Shown here one piece after another: positions 5,837 to 6,873 of a stretch of DNA of 6,873 nucleotides. Below the pieces are notes generated by a model, which saw only the letters and a program-made list of their open reading frames with translations, was not told the DNA's origin and did not search any database. Location: assembly GCA_003155705.1 (NCBI GenBank), contig PMEC01000187.1, forward strand, positions 19,754 through 26,626. Direction: 5' to 3'. Both the position numbers and the translations under genes were made by a program. Position 1 is the first letter of the stretch; every line of letters starts with the position of its first letter. Source of the stretch: Bacteroidales bacterium. Lineage in GTDB: Bacteria > Bacteroidota > Bacteroidia > Bacteroidales > VadinHA17.

Positions 5837-6873
5837 ATGTCAAAGAGTTTGCTCTTCATATTGATCCTGATTCTCCCGGTTTTGGCTACAGCCCAGAAAC
5901 CGGATACCATCACTCCGGTAGTCAAAAAGCAATGGACTCTTTCTAAGGATTATTCAGAGGAGATAGACGTTCCCGTTGATACAACATTTTCACTATTTCA
6001 CAGGCATAAGATTACTGATAAATATTCTCCTTTTAATGCATATCCTGGTAACTATGGACTTCCGACATATCAGATGAATTTTTTCGACAGGATCACCAGT
6101 CCCGATATGTATCTGTATAGCTATTATTACCCGTTTATGCATCTGCTTGATAATCCTGTATTTATGAATACTCAAATACCATTTACTGAAATGGCGTACA
6201 CGTTTGCCGGACCATCTGACCGATCCGAACAGACATTCAGGATAAGACATTCACAGAATATAAACAGATTCTTTAATATCGGGCTGATTTATGATATTGT
6301 TTATAGTCTTGGACATTACAGTTACCAGAGATCCGAAAACAAAACATTCACCTTATACTCTTCTTATTCAGGAGTCAAATATAAATTCTACATTGCCTTA
6401 GGTATCAATAATATAACCTCAGCTGAAAATGGAGGTATAAAAAACCTTTCTCTTTTGGGGACAGGAGATACGCGCGACCTTGAAGTGAATCTCGGAGGAC
6501 TTAACAATTCTAAAGACGTACTGAAAAACCGTAATCTCTTAATAGTTCAAAAATACTCCATAAACAAAAAATCTACATTAGTCTCTGATTCGGTAAAGAC
6601 AAATTCAGTCCATAAAAAATTCAGAATGGAGGGGACTTTTTCACACATCCTGGCAATGGAGATAAACAAAAGATCCTACATTGATGATTTACCGAAATCA
6701 GGATTTTATGATACAACTTACATTAGCAAAACCCTTACATACGATTCTTTAAGTGCAGGAAGTATTAAAAACACTATAAGGTTCGATTTCAGTACGGATG
6801 AAACCAGAAAATTCAGACTTGGCGGAGGTGTGGGTATCAGGAATGAATTATTCAGATATACACAGATTATACC
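5837..6873 (+). CDS. Putative beta-barrel porin (Porin_10-like), 5' part
   Basis: An open frame runs from ATG 5837 off the right edge (345 codons plus 2 bases) with no stop. It begins with a clear Sec signal peptide: MSKS, a hydrophobic run LLFILILILPVL, then ATA, with likely signal peptidase I cleavage before Gln20, so the product is exported. The mature part has segments I recognise from the Bacteroidota 'putative porin' family: TDKYSPFNAYPGNYGLP (residues 60-76), YYYPFMHLLDNPVFMNTQIPF, and TFAGPSDRSEQTFRIRHSQN. It then alternates polar and aromatic residues with many Tyr/Phe, as expected for outer-membrane strands. The substrate is unknown. A stop at 5804-5806 in the same frame limits any upstream extension, and the next ATG would lose the signal peptide, so 5837 is the only sensible start. 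It has its own promoter and no visible functional link to division. Confidence 0.85.
   Translation, partial: MSKSLLFILILILPVLATAQKPDTITPVVKKQWTLSKDYSEEIDVPVDTTFSLFHRHKITDKYSPFNAYPGNYGLPTYQMNFFDRITSPDMYLYSYYYPFMHLLDNPVFMNTQIPFTEMAYTFAGPSDRSEQTFRIRHSQNINRFFNIGLIYDIVYSLGHYSYQRSENKTFTLYSSYSGVKYKFYIALGINNITSAENGGIKNLSLLGTGDTRDLEVNLGGLNNSKDVLKNRNLLIVQKYSINKKSTLVSDSVKTNSVHKKFRMEGTFSHILAMEINKRSYIDDLPKSGFYDTTYISKTLTYDSLSAGSIKNTIRFDFSTDETRKFRLGGGVGIRNELFRYTQII

Noticed and set aside
5993..6250. An antisense frame of 85 codons opposite the porin gene.
   Set aside because: The + strand frame has a signal peptide, a promoter and recognisable porin segments over the same bases, so the antisense frame is a shadow.

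Overview
The window is the downstream part of a division and cell wall (dcw) cluster, all on the + strand, followed by the start of an unrelated outer-membrane gene. The order is murG (3' part only), murC, ftsQ, ftsA, ftsZ, then a truncated gene for a putative beta-barrel porin. Several things point to Bacteroidota, most likely Bacteroidales or a close relative. There is no ddl gene between murC and ftsQ. FtsQ is short and divergent and ends in a conserved QIVC block. FtsZ ends in a DNVD-type tail. The porin resembles the Bacteroidota 'putative porin' family (Porin_10 type). A near-perfect Bacteroidota promoter (TTG, 19 bases, TATCTTTG) lies in the one large intergenic gap, and most genes lack a strong Shine-Dalgarno sequence. 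These identifications come from motif recognition, not a database search.

Layout: bases 1-603 encode the C-terminal, UDP-GlcNAc-binding half of MurG. murC (600-1994) and ftsQ (1991-2764) each start inside the stop codon of the gene before, as ATGA overlaps. ftsA (2791-4149) follows after 26 bases. ftsZ follows after 32 to 65 bases, depending on which start is used (4182, or more likely 4215), and ends at 5708. The 128-base gap 5709-5836 holds a possible weak terminator and a promoter. The porin gene starts at 5837 and runs off the right edge.

The first five genes form one functional unit. MurC adds L-Ala to UDP-MurNAc early in precursor synthesis. MurG completes lipid II on the inner membrane face. 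FtsQ links the periplasmic divisome, FtsA anchors FtsZ to the membrane, and FtsZ forms the ring. The tight spacing and absence of a convincing internal promoter suggest co-transcription. The porin appears to be a separate transcription unit with its own promoter.

Most of the window is a conventional dcw cluster, and I see no sign of a new system, mobile element, CRISPR array or RNA gene. The points that deserve a second look are small: the promoter that would give the porin an almost leaderless mRNA, the two motifs at the FtsZ C-terminus, the only two cysteines of FtsQ at the two ends of its periplasmic domain, and the poly-Arg tail of MurC that doubles as the ftsQ ribosome-binding region.
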